Shown here piece after piece: positions 1 through 9,210 of a DNA stretch of 40,604 nucleotides (positions are counted from its first letter, which is position 1; each line of letters opens with the position of its first letter). The position numbers were made by a program, and so were the translations under genes. Origin of the DNA: JAVBNC01 sp031551765 (GTDB taxonomy: Bacteria; Desulfobacterota; Desulfovibrionia; Desulfovibrionales; Desulfovibrionaceae); NCBI GenBank assembly GCA_031551765.1, contig JAVBNC010000143.1, positions 1-40,604 on the forward strand. The letters are read 5' to 3'. Under the pieces are notes generated by a model, which had not been told where the DNA came from, made no database searches, and saw only the letters and a list, made by a program, of their open reading frames with translations.

Positions 1-13
1 AGGAGGTACGCGC

Positions 14-3000
14 ATGACCTCGGAAGCTTCCCATTGGTACCAGGAAACCATCATCTACGTGCTGCACGTCAGAACCTTTGCCGACGGCAACGGCGACGGC
101 ATAGGCGACTTCAAGGGTCTGACGGAAAAGTTGGACTACCTGCAAAAACTCGGGGTCGGGGCCGTATGGCTGCTGCCCTTCTATCCTTCCCCGCGCCGCG
201 ACGACGGGTACGACGTCGCGGACTACACGGATATCCACCCGGACTACGGCAGCATGGCCGATTTCCGGCACTTCCTGCGCGAGGCGCACGGCCGGGGCAT
301 CAAGGTCATCACCGAACTGGTGCTCAACCACACCTCGGACCAGCATCCCTGGTTCAAGCGGGCCTGCGCGGCCAAGCCCGGCTCGCCGCAGCGGGATTTC
401 TACGTCTGGAACGACAGCCCGGACAAGTACCGCAACGTGCGCATCATTTTCCAGGATTTCGAGGAATCCAACTGGACCTGGAACGCCCAGGCCCAGGCCT
501 ATTACTGGCACCGCTTCTACTCGCACCAGCCGGACCTGAATTTTGACAACCCCCTGGTGCGGCGGGCCATGCTCAAGGTGGCGGATTTCTGGCTGGGCAT
601 GGGGGTGGACGGCATGCGCCTGGACGCGGTGCCCTATCTTATCGAGCGCGAAGGCACCACCTGCGAGAACCTGCCGGAAACCCACGCTTTTCTCAAAGAG
701 CTGCGCGCGCACATGGACAAGAACTTCCCCGGCCGCATGCTGCTGGCGGAAGCCAACCTCTGGCCGGAAAACGCGGTCAGCTATTTCGCGGACGGGGACG
801 AATGCCACATGGCCTTCCACTTCCCGCTCATGCCGCGCATTTTCATGTCCATGTGGATGGAAGACAGCTACCCGGTCATCGACATCATGCGCCAGACCCC
901 GGCCATACCGGAAAGCTGCCAGTGGGCGCTTTTTCTGCGCAACCACGACGAGCTGACCCTGGAAATGGTCAGCGACGAAGAGCGGGACTACATGTACCGG
1001 GCCTATGCTCGGGATTCCCAGGCGCGCATCAACCTGGGCATACGGCGGCGCCTGGCCCCGCTGATGCAGAAAAACCGGCGTAAAATGGAGCTGATCAACT
1101 TCCTGCTCTTTTCCTTTCCCGGCACGCCCATCATCTACTACGGCGACGAAATAGGCATGGGCGACAACTTCTACCTGGGCGACCGCACCGGCGTGCGCAC
1201 ACCCATGCAGTGGAGCAGCGGCCGCAACGCGGGCTTTTCCACGGCCAACCCCCAGGCCCTGTTCCCGCCCCTGGTCATTGACCCGGAATACCACTACGAA
1301 GCCGTGAACGTGGAAGCGGAAGAGCGCACCCCGTCCTCCTTTCTCTGGTGGATGCGCCGGCTTATCGCGGCCTACCGGGCCTGCCCCGAACTGGGACGGG
1401 GGGAGCTGGCCTTTGTGGACGGCGAAAACTCCAGAGTGCTGCACTTTCTGCGCAGCCTGGGGGAGAGCCAGGTGTTGGTGGCGGCCAATTTGTCCCGTTT
1501 CGCCCAGGTGGCGGATCTGGATCTTTCGGCCCATGCGGGCTGCGTGCCCGTGGACGTGTTCGGCAACACCCGTTTTCCGGCAATCGGCAGCGAGCCGTAC
1601 ACGCTGACCTTTGGTCCCTTTGACTGCTTCTGGCTGCGCCTGGAGCGGGAAGAACGGGCCGCCGCCGCGCCCACGGTGCTGCCCGTGCTGGCTTGCTGCG
1701 AGGAAGGCGGCCTGCTTTCCTTTGAGACGCGGGCCAGGCTGGAACGCTCCATACTCCCGGCTCTGGCCGTTCAGCGTGTGAGCGAGCGGCAGCGCTTTTC
1801 CGGCCGGATCCCGCCGGATTTCGCTCTGCTGGACACGATGGCCGCGCGCACGCCACACCTGGAAGCCTCTTTGATGCTGGCGGAAGACAGGAACGAGACC
1901 GGCCTCCTGAGCGCCCACCTGTTCCTGCTGGCGGCCGTCACGGAGCGTCGCGGCCAGGAAGGGGCGGAACCGCCGCCCGAAGCTCTGGCCCGCATAGCGG
2001 GCAAGGAACGGGAAGGCGTGCTGGTCGACGGCTTCAGCCAGCCGGAAGCGCTGCGCCTGCTGCTGGATCTGATGGGCACCTCCCGCCGCTATGGCCGCTC
2101 CGGGGCTTTCCGCACCCAGGCACATGCGCCCGGCGCGCTGCGCGGCCTGCTGGCCTCCGGGCCGGGGCAGGTCCGCCGCGTGCGCAGCGGCAGCCACACC
2201 TGCACCCACGCCCTGGACAAAGCGGCGTACATCAAGTTCTACCGCCGCCCCTCAGAGGGCATTAACCCGGAAGTGGACATTCTGCGCCGTCTGGCTGAGC
2301 GGGAATTACCCGGCGTGCCCAGGCTGCTGTCCAGCCTGTCCTTCCGGCCCCCACAGGGCGAGGTCATGACCCTGGCCGTGGTCATGGAGTATCTGCAGGG
2401 CGCGCGGAACGGCGAAGAGTTCACCCTGGAGGCCCTGGACCGCTATTTCGAGGCCGTGCTCGCTTCCGGCCTGCCCGCCCCGGTCATGCCGCCCCTGGAC
2501 CCGCTGTCCAACGCCTATCAGCCGGAACCCGGGCAGGCGGCCATGCTGGACGCCTACGCCATGGAGTTTTTCCGGCAGATCGGCGGCCGCATCGCGCAAC
2601 TGCATACGGTGCTGGCGGAACTGGACGCGCCCGGCATGGCTCCGGAGCCGTTCTCCCCCTATTATCTGCGCTCCATGTACCAGGCCACGCGCAACCAGAC
2701 GCACCGCGTCTCGCAGGGCGTGGAAGGGTTGCGCCGCGCCGCCGGGCGGCATGGGGAAGAGGTGCCGAGGGCCTTTCCGGGCCAGAGCATTCTGGAGCGC
2801 TTTTCCGCTATCCTGCACCTCAGCCCAACGGGCCTGCGCATCCGGGGGCACGGGGATTTCCGGCTGGCCAACGTGCTGCACCAGGGCCTGGATTTCACGC
2901 TGGTCAATTTTGACGGAGACCCCCGCCTGCCCGTGAGCGAGCGCTCCGTCAAGCATTCCCCGCTGCGGGATATCGCGTCCATGCTCTTTTCCATCGGCAT

Positions 3001-3298
3001 CACGGCGGACAAGGCTTTGCGCCGCCACCTTGAGCGCGGCCCCATGGACAAAGCGGCCCTGCTTTCCTGGCTGGCGCTGTGGCGGCACACCGCCTGCCGC
3101 GCCTTTTTGACCGGCTATTACGAAGCCTGCGGGGATGCGGCCTTTCTGCCGCGCGGCGATGAAGAGGTGCGCCGCGTGCTGGAATTCGAGCTGCTCAAAC
3201 AGATTCTGCACGCGCTGGAGCGCAGCCTGGAGGAAAACCCGGAAGAAACCCCGGTGCTACTGGATATCGCCACCGTGCTGCTGCGGGTTCTGCCGTGA
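14..3298 (+). CDS. treS: Trehalose synthase / maltokinase fusion protein
   Basis: Two-domain enzyme of 1094 aa. The N-terminal part (about residues 1-550) is a GH13 trehalose synthase that interconverts maltose and trehalose. It shows the expected catalytic residues: nucleophile D204 in GMRLDAVPY, acid/base E246 in LLAEANLW and D312 in RNHDE. The C-terminal part (about 570-1094) resembles maltokinase, which phosphorylates maltose to maltose-1-phosphate for the GlgE route. It has the YIKFYRR lysine strand, MEYLQGARNGEEF, HGDFRLANVL and the run ending SPLRDIASM. The family's DFEGEP reads NFDGDP here, so a metal-binding Asp is replaced by Asn. An AGGAGG ribosome-binding site sits at 1-6, with 7 bases before the ATG. 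The stop overlaps the otsB start by 4 bases, so the genes are probably translationally coupled. Any upstream gene (glgE is common here) lies outside the window. The fusion architecture is certain; kinase activity is less so. Confidence 0.95.
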   Translation: MTSEASHWYQETIIYVLHVRTFADGNGDGIGDFKGLTEKLDYLQKLGVGAVWLLPFYPSPRRDDGYDVADYTDIHPDYGSMADFRHFLREAHGRGIKVITELVLNHTSDQHPWFKRACAAKPGSPQRDFYVWNDSPDKYRNVRIIFQDFEESNWTWNAQAQAYYWHRFYSHQPDLNFDNPLVRRAMLKVADFWLGMGVDGMRLDAVPYLIEREGTTCENLPETHAFLKELRAHMDKNFPGRMLLAEANLWPENAVSYFADGDECHMAFHFPLMPRIFMSMWMEDSYPVIDIMRQTPAIPESCQWALFLRNHDELTLEMVSDEERDYMYRAYARDSQARINLGIRRRLAPLMQKNRRKMELINFLLFSFPGTPIIYYGDEIGMGDNFYLGDRTGVRTPMQWSSGRNAGFSTANPQALFPPLVIDPEYHYEAVNVEAEERTPSSFLWWMRRLIAAYRACPELGRGELAFVDGENSRVLHFLRSLGESQVLVAANLSRFAQVADLDLSAHAGCVPVDVFGNTRFPAIGSEPYTLTFGPFDCFWLRLEREERAAAAPTVLPVLACCEEGGLLSFETRARLERSILPALAVQRVSERQRFSGRIPPDFALLDTMAARTPHLEASLMLAEDRNETGLLSAHLFLLAAVTERRGQEGAEPPPEALARIAGKEREGVLVDGFSQPEALRLLLDLMGTSRRYGRSGAFRTQAHAPGALRGLLASGPGQVRRVRSGSHTCTHALDKAAYIKFYRRPSEGINPEVDILRRLAERELPGVPRLLSSLSFRPPQGEVMTLAVVMEYLQGARNGEEFTLEALDRYFEAVLASGLPAPVMPPLDPLSNAYQPEPGQAAMLDAYAMEFFRQIGGRIAQLHTVLAELDAPGMAPEPFSPYYLRSMYQATRNQTHRVSQGVEGLRRAAGRHGEEVPRAFPGQSILERFSAILHLSPTGLRIRGHGDFRLANVLHQGLDFTLVNFDGDPRLPVSERSVKHSPLRDIASMLFSIGITADKALRRHLERGPMDKAALLSWLALWRHTACRAFLTGYYEACGDAAFLPRGDEEVRRVLEFELLKQILHALERSLEENPEETPVLLDIATVLLRVLP

Positions 3299-4140
3299 AC
3301 ACCGGCGGCTTGCGCGAACTGCTGCGGTCCTCGTTTTGGGAAGCGTTGCGTTCCGGGAGCCGCCCAGGCCTGCTGGCCCTGGATTACGACGGCACCCTGG
3401 CCCCCTTCCGGCCGGAACGCGGAGAAGCCGTGCCCTATCCCGGCGTGCGGGAGCTTTTGGCGCAACTGCCCAAAGAGGGGCCGGGCCGCTGCGTGATCGT
3501 CAGCGGGCGGGACGTGCGGTACTTGCCGGAACTGCTGGGCATAAACCCGCTTCCCGAACTGTGGGGCGGTCACGGCGCGCAGCGGCTGTTCGCCGGATCC
3601 AGGCCCGGGGATACGCCCGTGTGGACCGCGCCCGTCAGCCCGGAGCGGCGGAAAGCCCTGGCCCGGGCCGAAAGCCTGGCGCGCGCCTGGCCCGTCCCGC
3701 CCGGCGCGCTGGAAGTGAAAGCCTGTTCCCTGGCCCTGCATGTGCGGGGGCTGCCGCAGGAAGAGGGTGACACTCTGTTGCGGGCGGCGAAACAGGGCTG
3801 GGGCCGCCTGGCCAGGGAAAGCGGCCTGAAAACCCGCGTCTTTGACGGCGGCCTGGAGCTGCGGCCGCCCGGCATAGACAAGGGGGCCGTCATGCACGCG
3901 TTGCTGCGGGAAAACCCCGGCCACCTGCTGGCGTACCTGGGGGACGACGCCACGGACGAGGATGCGTTTAAAACCCTGGAGCGGGAGGGTTTGAGCGTGC
4001 TGGTGCGCCGGGAATTCCGGCGCACGGCAGCCGCCTTCCGGATACGGCCTCCGGAAGACTTATTATTATTTTTAGAAGCCTGGCTGGAAGCGTTGCGCGT
4101 TGCGCCCGGCACAGCCGACCAAGGTTGTTTACTCCCCTGA
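3295..4140 (+). CDS. otsB: Trehalose-6-phosphate phosphatase
   Basis: HAD-superfamily phosphatase of 281 aa that removes phosphate from trehalose-6-phosphate, the second step of the OtsA/OtsB pathway in the cytoplasm. The motif LALDYDGTLAPF supplies the DxD pair (D30 nucleophile, D32). CVIVSGRD is the family's second motif, and YLGDDATDEDAF near residue 220 is the acidic magnesium-binding motif IV. Length is typical for OtsB. Translation starts at GTG, overlapping the treS stop as GTGA, so it is probably coupled to treS. The otsA start follows about 40 bases after its stop. The order phosphatase before synthase is a common variant of this operon. Confidence 0.95.
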   Translation: MNTGGLRELLRSSFWEALRSGSRPGLLALDYDGTLAPFRPERGEAVPYPGVRELLAQLPKEGPGRCVIVSGRDVRYLPELLGINPLPELWGGHGAQRLFAGSRPGDTPVWTAPVSPERRKALARAESLARAWPVPPGALEVKACSLALHVRGLPQEEGDTLLRAAKQGWGRLARESGLKTRVFDGGLELRPPGIDKGAVMHALLRENPGHLLAYLGDDATDEDAFKTLEREGLSVLVRREFRRTAAAFRIRPPEDLLLFLEAWLEALRVAPGTADQGCLLP

Positions 4141-4178
4141 CGGGGTTTTGGGGAAGAGAAAGGGGGCCGGAGGCATTC

Positions 4179-5687
4179 ATGACCTATATTGACACTCGCA
4201 GGCTGGTGGTGGTTTCCAACCGCCTGCCCATTACCGTTTCCAGCCGGGAAAACGGGCAACTTGAGATTTCCCAGGGTGCCGGGGGCTTGGTGACGGCCAT
4301 GGCGCCCGTGCTGCAGAACCGCGGCGGCTTGTGGATAGGCTGGCCCGGCCCGCGCCAGAAGGGCATGGGCAAGGTGCTGCGGGAATTTTCCCGTGAAGCG
4401 GGATACCTGCTGCACCAGGTGGCGCTGGACGACAAGGATATAGCGGGCTTTTACCGGGGCTTTTCCAACGAAATTCTCTGGCCGCTGTTTCATGAGTTCC
4501 AACTGCCCAGCGACTACAAACCCTCCCACTGGGAGTATTACTGCGGGGCCAACGCCAAGTTCGCGGCGGTCACGGCGGCCAACAGCCGTCCGGACGACTT
4601 CGTCTGGGTGCATGATTACCACCTCATGCTTCAGGCTTCCATGCTCAAGCAGATGGGGGAGGAACGGCGCACGGGCTTTTTCCTGCACATTCCCTTCCCG
4701 CCGGCGGATATTTTTATGAAACTGCCCTGGCGGCGGCAGATTGTGGAAGCGCTGCTGGACTTTGACTTGCTGGGCTTCCAAACCATGCGTGACCGCAGCA
4801 ATTTTTTCGAAGTGGTGAAGCGTCTGGACCATCGGGCGGCCAAGCGCGGCCGGGGGGCCGTCTCCACCCTGTCAGCCGGGGGCAGCCTTACCCGTATCGG
4901 CACTTTCCCCATCAGCATAGACTACGCGTCCTTCACCCGTCTGGCGGCCAGGGAGGAAACCAAAACGCGGAGCCGGGAAATACGCGAGGCTTTCGGCGAC
5001 CGTTTCCTGATTTTCAGCGCGGACCGGCTGGACTACACCAAGGGTGTGCCCCAGCGGCTCAGCGCCATGCGCGAGGCGCTTTCCAGCTACCCGGAACTGC
5101 GCGAGCACATCTGCATGGTGCAGGTGCTGGTGCCCAGCCGGGAGGAGGTGCCGCAGTACCAGGCTATGAAGGTGGAAATAGAGCGCATGGTGGGGGAGCT
5201 GAACGGCCAGTTCGCCACCCCCGGCTGGACGCCGGTGCACTACGCCTACCGCAACCTGAACCGGGAAGAGCTGGTCAGCTACTACCGCGCTTCGGACCTG
5301 GCCCTGGTGACGCCGCTGCGCGACGGCATGAACCTGGTGGCCAAGGAATACGCCGCCTGCCGCACGGACAACCAGGGCATACTCTGCCTGAGCGAATTCG
5401 CCGGGGCGGCCATGGAATTCCACCGCCACGCGGTCATGGTCAACCCCTTCGACATTGTGGGGGTGGCCGCCGCTATCCGCCAGGCCGTGGACATGGGCCC
5501 GGCCAAACGCCGGGGCAGCATGCGCAGAATCCGGGAAATAGTGCGGCGCAACGATATTTTCCAGTGGGTGGACGCCTTTTTGATGGCGGCCTTTTCCACC
5601 CGCCTGGAGGCTTTTCCGGCTTGGGGCGAAGCGGCCTGGCAAAAGTGGGAGGCTGTGCAGGGCCCGCCCTGGAACGACGAGGTCTGA
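4179..5687 (+). CDS. otsA: Trehalose-6-phosphate synthase
   Basis: GT20 glycosyltransferase, 502 aa from this start, joining a nucleotide-activated glucose to glucose-6-phosphate to make trehalose-6-phosphate. Family landmarks appear in order: VVSNRLP at the N-terminus, the glycine-rich QGAGGLVTAM, GLWIGWPG, WVHDYHLML near residue 145, FFLHIPFPP, DRLDYTKG near 283 and RDGMNLVAKEY near 380. The frame stays open upstream to 4125, but ATG 4179 is preferred because GGAGG at 4169-4173 stands 5 bases before it and the protein then begins where the family does. The preceding ATG would overlap the end of otsB. Last gene of the trehalose operon, with a strong terminator after it. The donor (UDP-, GDP- or ADP-glucose) cannot be read from the sequence. 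Confidence 0.95.
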   Translation: MTYIDTRRLVVVSNRLPITVSSRENGQLEISQGAGGLVTAMAPVLQNRGGLWIGWPGPRQKGMGKVLREFSREAGYLLHQVALDDKDIAGFYRGFSNEILWPLFHEFQLPSDYKPSHWEYYCGANAKFAAVTAANSRPDDFVWVHDYHLMLQASMLKQMGEERRTGFFLHIPFPPADIFMKLPWRRQIVEALLDFDLLGFQTMRDRSNFFEVVKRLDHRAAKRGRGAVSTLSAGGSLTRIGTFPISIDYASFTRLAAREETKTRSREIREAFGDRFLIFSADRLDYTKGVPQRLSAMREALSSYPELREHICMVQVLVPSREEVPQYQAMKVEIERMVGELNGQFATPGWTPVHYAYRNLNREELVSYYRASDLALVTPLRDGMNLVAKEYAACRTDNQGILCLSEFAGAAMEFHRHAVMVNPFDIVGVAAAIRQAVDMGPAKRRGSMRRIREIVRRNDIFQWVDAFLMAAFSTRLEAFPAWGEAAWQKWEAVQGPPWNDEV

Positions 5688-5704
5688 TCCATGGGTTGAA
5701 GCAT

Positions 5705-5734
5705 AAAAAAAGCCCCCAGGCGGGGGCTTTTTTT
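5705..5734. terminator. Bidirectional intrinsic terminator
   Basis: A GCCCCC / GGGGGC hairpin (5712-5727) is flanked by seven A on the left and seven T on the right. It can therefore stop transcription of otsA on the forward strand and of the convergent alpha/beta hydrolase on the reverse strand. Confidence 0.93.
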
Positions 5735-5753
5735 ATGGCATGCGGCAACCGCG

Positions 5754-6815
5754 CTACTTTTTGGCGGAACGCATCAGGCCCTGCTTGGTCATCCAGTCCT
5801 GCACGATCTGCGCTACCTGGTCGGAGTTCTTTTCCACGTAAATCATATGGCTGTTGCCCTTGATGCCCATGGCGGGCAGGTCTATCCAGGTCATGTTCGC
5901 GCCCTGGGCCTTGAGGGCGTCGTAGTACTTGCGCACGTTGTCGCGGTATTTGGCCCACAGCGGCACCTGGTCCACATAGTCGCCCCAGACGAAAAGCTGG
6001 GGGATGTTCTTCAGGGCGCTCAGGTCGGTTTTGGCCGGATCGGGCGCGCCGGAAGCCTCGATGAAAATCAGGGCCTTCACGTTCTTGGGATTGGCCAGGG
6101 CGGCGTTCATGGCAAAGCTGCCCGCCTGGCTGTGGGCCAGAATGACGCTGCCGTCCTTGAAGCTGGGCACGTACACGTTGTACGCGGCCTGGATCATGGC
6201 GTTGGAAGTCACCCAGCGGGGTATGGCCTGTTTGGTGAACTGGTCGAAGGCCTGCACCGGGAACTGGGCGCCGGGGTAGGCCACGCGCTTGGCCGGGTCC
6301 GTGCTGTACGTGGGTCCGATGCGGAAGCTTTCCCAGGATTCCTTTTTGGTACGGAATATGGCTTCGGAAGTGTTGATTTCCGGGAAGCGCGCCCAACTGG
6401 CGCGGCCGCGTTCCACGGCGTCGGAAACATAGACGTCGTGCCCTTTGCGCAGGAAGAACATCTGCCAGCCTTCGCGGCCGTCCGGGGTGTTTTCCCAGGT
6501 GGAACCGCACAGGCCGCCGCCGTGCCACAGCAGCAGGGGGTATTTGGCCTTGGGGGAAGCCAGTTGCACGAACTGCACGTACATCTGGCCGACCTCAAAT
6601 TCGCCGTTGGGGTCCACTTTGCGCAGCGGGCCGCCCGGCACAAAGGATTTTTCCGTCACCGGCAGGCCGGTAAGCGCCACTTCCTTGCCGCCGACATAAT
6701 AGCCGCCGACTTTTTTGACTTGCAGCGGCGCGCTTGACGCCGCCTGGGCCGCGGAAACCGTGAACAGGGCGCAGCAGGCCCCGAGGCAGAGAGCCATAAC
6801 GAACCGTACCATCAT
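5754..6815 (-). CDS. Secreted alpha/beta-fold hydrolase
   Basis: Predicted exported esterase-like hydrolase, 353 aa. A signal peptide covers about residues 1-27: MMVRFVMALC, then a small-residue hydrophobic stretch ending AAQAAS. The oxyanion region is LLWHGGGLCGSTW, and the nucleophile elbow is ILAHSQAGS, an Ala-His-Ser-Gln-Ala variant of Gly-x-Ser-x-Gly. A late LPAMGIKGNSHM segment can supply the catalytic His. The substrate is unknown. The reverse frame stays open to 8249, but that extension is antisense to the amidohydrolase. ATG 6815 (or 6812) follows a GGGAG ribosome-binding site and begins the signal peptide. A promoter lies about 120 bases upstream. The gene stands alone, convergent with the trehalose operon. 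Confidence 0.85.
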   Translation of the reverse strand: MMVRFVMALCLGACCALFTVSAAQAASSAPLQVKKVGGYYVGGKEVALTGLPVTEKSFVPGGPLRKVDPNGEFEVGQMYVQFVQLASPKAKYPLLLWHGGGLCGSTWENTPDGREGWQMFFLRKGHDVYVSDAVERGRASWARFPEINTSEAIFRTKKESWESFRIGPTYSTDPAKRVAYPGAQFPVQAFDQFTKQAIPRWVTSNAMIQAAYNVYVPSFKDGSVILAHSQAGSFAMNAALANPKNVKALIFIEASGAPDPAKTDLSALKNIPQLFVWGDYVDQVPLWAKYRDNVRKYYDALKAQGANMTWIDLPAMGIKGNSHMIYVEKNSDQVAQIVQDWMTKQGLMRSAKK

Positions 6816-6935
6816 AAGCGCTCCCGAAAAGCTGAAGGGTGGGGACAGGGGGACGGCAACGCGGCCGTTTCCCGCACAAAAAAATACGCCGTGGAGCGGA
6901 AACCGGGGCGAACCGCCAGAACGGAACACCGGTTG

Positions 6936-6964
6936 ACTATACAAGATGAGGGCCCGGCTGCCAA
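6936..6964 (-). promoter_or_regulatory. Sigma-70-type promoter for the alpha/beta hydrolase
   Basis: On the reverse strand, TTGGCA (6964-6959) and TATAGT (6941-6936) are separated by exactly 17 bases. It points toward the hydrolase start at 6815. The match is by eye. The rest of the 6816-7154 gap holds no open gene that I can support; the amidohydrolase promoter within it was not identified. Confidence 0.6.
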
Positions 6965-7154
6965 GAAAAAAACTGGCAAATCCGCACGGTTGGGGCATCC
7001 TGCGCGGCCAGGCCGCGCGCCTTGCCGGGAGTGAAACTTTCCTGCTACTACTTAAAAGATGGGCGGCGATTGCGCGGCCCGCTTTCGGCATGGCGGCGGG
7101 AGGCGGTTTTCCCGGCGACATGCGCGTCCGGCAACACAGCAAAGGAGAGGCGCC

Positions 7155-8294
7155 ATGGAGATGATGCAGTGGATCGACAAAAATGAACAGGCCATTATCG
7201 ATACCTACAAGTATCTGCACACCATTCCCGAGCTTGGGCATCAGGAATTCAAAACCTCCGCGTATCTGGCCGAAGAGCTGAAAAAAGCCGGCCTGGAGGT
7301 GGAAGAAAAAGTGGACGGCACCACCGGCATTATCGCCACCCTGCGCGGCAAGGAACCGGGCCTGACCTTTGCCATGCGCGCGGACATGGACTGCCTGCCC
7401 CTGACCGAGGAAACCGGCCTGCCTTTCTCCTCCACCCATCCCGGCCGCATGCCCGCCTGCGGCCACGACGGCAACAGCACCATGGTGCTGTGGGCTGCCA
7501 AAACCCTGGCGCAAAACGGCATCAAACGGGGCACGGCCAAGTTCGTGTTCCAGCCCGCCGAGGAAATTTTGACCGGCGCGCGCTCCATGATCGCCAGCGG
7601 CAAAATGAAGGGCATTGACGAAATGGTGACCATCCACTTCCGCATCCAGTCGGAAGTGCCTTTCGGCCAGGCCTGCGCGGGCATTTCGCACAGCGCCGCC
7701 TGCCCGCTGAAAGTCACCATCAAAGGCCAGGCGGCCCATGGTTCCCGGCCGCAGCTGGGCGTCAACGCGGCGGAAACGGCCGGTTTGATCACCCACGCCG
7801 TGGGCCTGGTGCACTGCGACCCGGCGGTGGCCCACTCCGCCAAGCCCACCCGTCTGGTGGTGGATACCGGCACCTTCAACATCATCCCGGAAAATGCGCT
7901 TATGAATTTCGACCTGCGCGCCCAGACCAACGCGGTCATGGACATGCAGCTGGAGCGGGTCAAGCGCGCCATTTACAAGTGCGCGGAAGCCATGGGCGCC
8001 ACGGCGGAAGTGGAGATCATCGACCGCATCCCCGGCGGCGAGTTGGACGACAAGCTGGTGGCAGAAACCGCTGCGGCCATCACCAAGGTGCTGGGTTCGG
8101 CCGTGCCCAAAAAGTACGTGCCCAGCAGCGAGGACTTTCACTGCTTCGCGGTGGAGGCGGGCATACGCACCACGGTCATCGGCCTGGGTTCCGGCGGGGA
8201 CCGCAGCCACAGCAGCACCGTGATCTACAAGCCGGAAGCCCTGGCCCACGGCGTGAAGATCCTGACCACGCTTGCGGCGGGCAAACTCTGTTAG
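7155..8294 (+). CDS. M20-family amidohydrolase (peptidase M20D type)
   Basis: Metal-dependent amidohydrolase of 379 aa, of the family that includes hippurate hydrolase, N-acetyl-diaminopimelate deacetylase and indole-acetyl-amino-acid hydrolase. It shows MRADMDCLPL, ACGHDGNST (metal-ligand C102 and H104), FQPAEE (E136/E137), the VTIHF His and a late HSSTVIYKPE His, so all expected ligand positions are present. CGHDG is normally followed by His; here Asn stands there. The dimerisation domain lies in the middle, beginning around LKVTIKGQAAHGSRPQ. ATG 7155 is chosen because AAAGGAGAG at 7141-7149 precedes it. The open frame upstream to 7059 is low-complexity. The substrate cannot be told from sequence. 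Downstream is the thioesterase on the same strand, about 100 bases away. Confidence 0.88.
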   Translation: MEMMQWIDKNEQAIIDTYKYLHTIPELGHQEFKTSAYLAEELKKAGLEVEEKVDGTTGIIATLRGKEPGLTFAMRADMDCLPLTEETGLPFSSTHPGRMPACGHDGNSTMVLWAAKTLAQNGIKRGTAKFVFQPAEEILTGARSMIASGKMKGIDEMVTIHFRIQSEVPFGQACAGISHSAACPLKVTIKGQAAHGSRPQLGVNAAETAGLITHAVGLVHCDPAVAHSAKPTRLVVDTGTFNIIPENALMNFDLRAQTNAVMDMQLERVKRAIYKCAEAMGATAEVEIIDRIPGGELDDKLVAETAAAITKVLGSAVPKKYVPSSEDFHCFAVEAGIRTTVIGLGSGGDRSHSSTVIYKPEALAHGVKILTTLAAGKLC

Positions 8295-8397
8295 GGCGGC
8301 TCCGGGACGGCGCGCAAGCGGCGCGCCGTCCCGCGCGGTAATGATGAAAGGCCCTTCCGGGGCGAAACGCGCCGGCCGCGGCGGAGGATTGCATTGT

Positions 8398-9210
8398 ATG
8401 GCAGTGGGCCCTTACACGGAATCTTTTACCGTGCGCGGGTATGAAGTGGGCGCGGACAGCGTCCTGACCGTGCAGAATTTGAGCAATTACTTTCAGGAAG
8501 CGGCGGGCCTGCACGCGGCGTCCCTGGATGTCTCCCTGGAACGCTTGCAGTCCGAAGGCATAAGCTGGGTGCTGAGCCGTCTGAACATAGGCGTCAACGG
8601 CCTGCCCCGCGCCGGGGAAAGCCTGAGCGTGGAAACCTGGCCCGTGTGCATAGAGGGCCTGCAGTTCCGCCGGGACTTTGTGGCCAGAACGGCGGACGGC
8701 GCCGTGGCCGCCGCCGGGGTAAGCCGCTGGCTGGTGGTGAACCTGTCCACCCGGCGCATCGTGCGCATTCCGGCCTTTATCAGCGGCATGGACCTGGAAA
8801 ACCCCAGAACGGCCATGGAAGACGCGGACGCGAAACTGCCGGACCTGTCCGGCGAGGAAGAGGCCCTGCGCGTGCGCGTGCGCCTGGCGGACATGGACCG
8901 CAACCGCCACGTCAACAACGTGCGCTACGCGGACTGGATTCTGGAAGCCACGCCGGGAGCGGTGCGCGAAAGCTGCGCGCTGCGCGGCCTGGACCTCTCC
9001 TTCCGGGCGGAATCCCTGCACGGCGACACCGTCATCGTTCGCACCCGCCGGGAAGAGGGCGAAAACGGAGCCGTGGGCTTCAATTACGGCCTGTTCCGCA
9101 CTGGGGACGATAAAGAACTGGTGCGCGGCCGCGCCCTGTGGCAGAAAAAGAGCGTGCAGGCAATTCCGGCGCCTGACTTGGCAGAGAGTAAAAAAGCCCT
9201 AGATCTTTAG
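8398..9210 (+). CDS. Acyl-ACP thioesterase
   Basis: Double hotdog-fold thioesterase of 270 aa, of the bacterial FatA/FatB-like acyl-ACP thioesterase family, which releases free fatty acids from acyl carrier protein. Visible are the first hotdog start YTESFTVRGYEVGAD, the helix SNYFQEAAGLHAASL, and the strand WVLSRLNIGVNGLPRAGE followed by VETWPV. The second hotdog has DMDRNRHVNNVRYADWIL, the conserved His-Val-Asn-Asn segment. ATG 8398 follows GGAGG at 8383-8387. In-frame ATGs at 8341 and 8344 have no comparable site. The physiological acyl length is not readable. It may share a transcript with the amidohydrolase upstream and mobB downstream (86-base gap), but no functional link is evident. 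Confidence 0.88.
   Translation: MAVGPYTESFTVRGYEVGADSVLTVQNLSNYFQEAAGLHAASLDVSLERLQSEGISWVLSRLNIGVNGLPRAGESLSVETWPVCIEGLQFRRDFVARTADGAVAAAGVSRWLVVNLSTRRIVRIPAFISGMDLENPRTAMEDADAKLPDLSGEEEALRVRVRLADMDRNRHVNNVRYADWILEATPGAVRESCALRGLDLSFRAESLHGDTVIVRTRREEGENGAVGFNYGLFRTGDDKELVRGRALWQKKSVQAIPAPDLAESKKALDL

Noticed and set aside
6816..8249. N-terminal extension of the alpha/beta hydrolase frame
   Set aside because: It is antisense to the amidohydrolase and precedes a clear signal peptide with its own ribosome-binding site.
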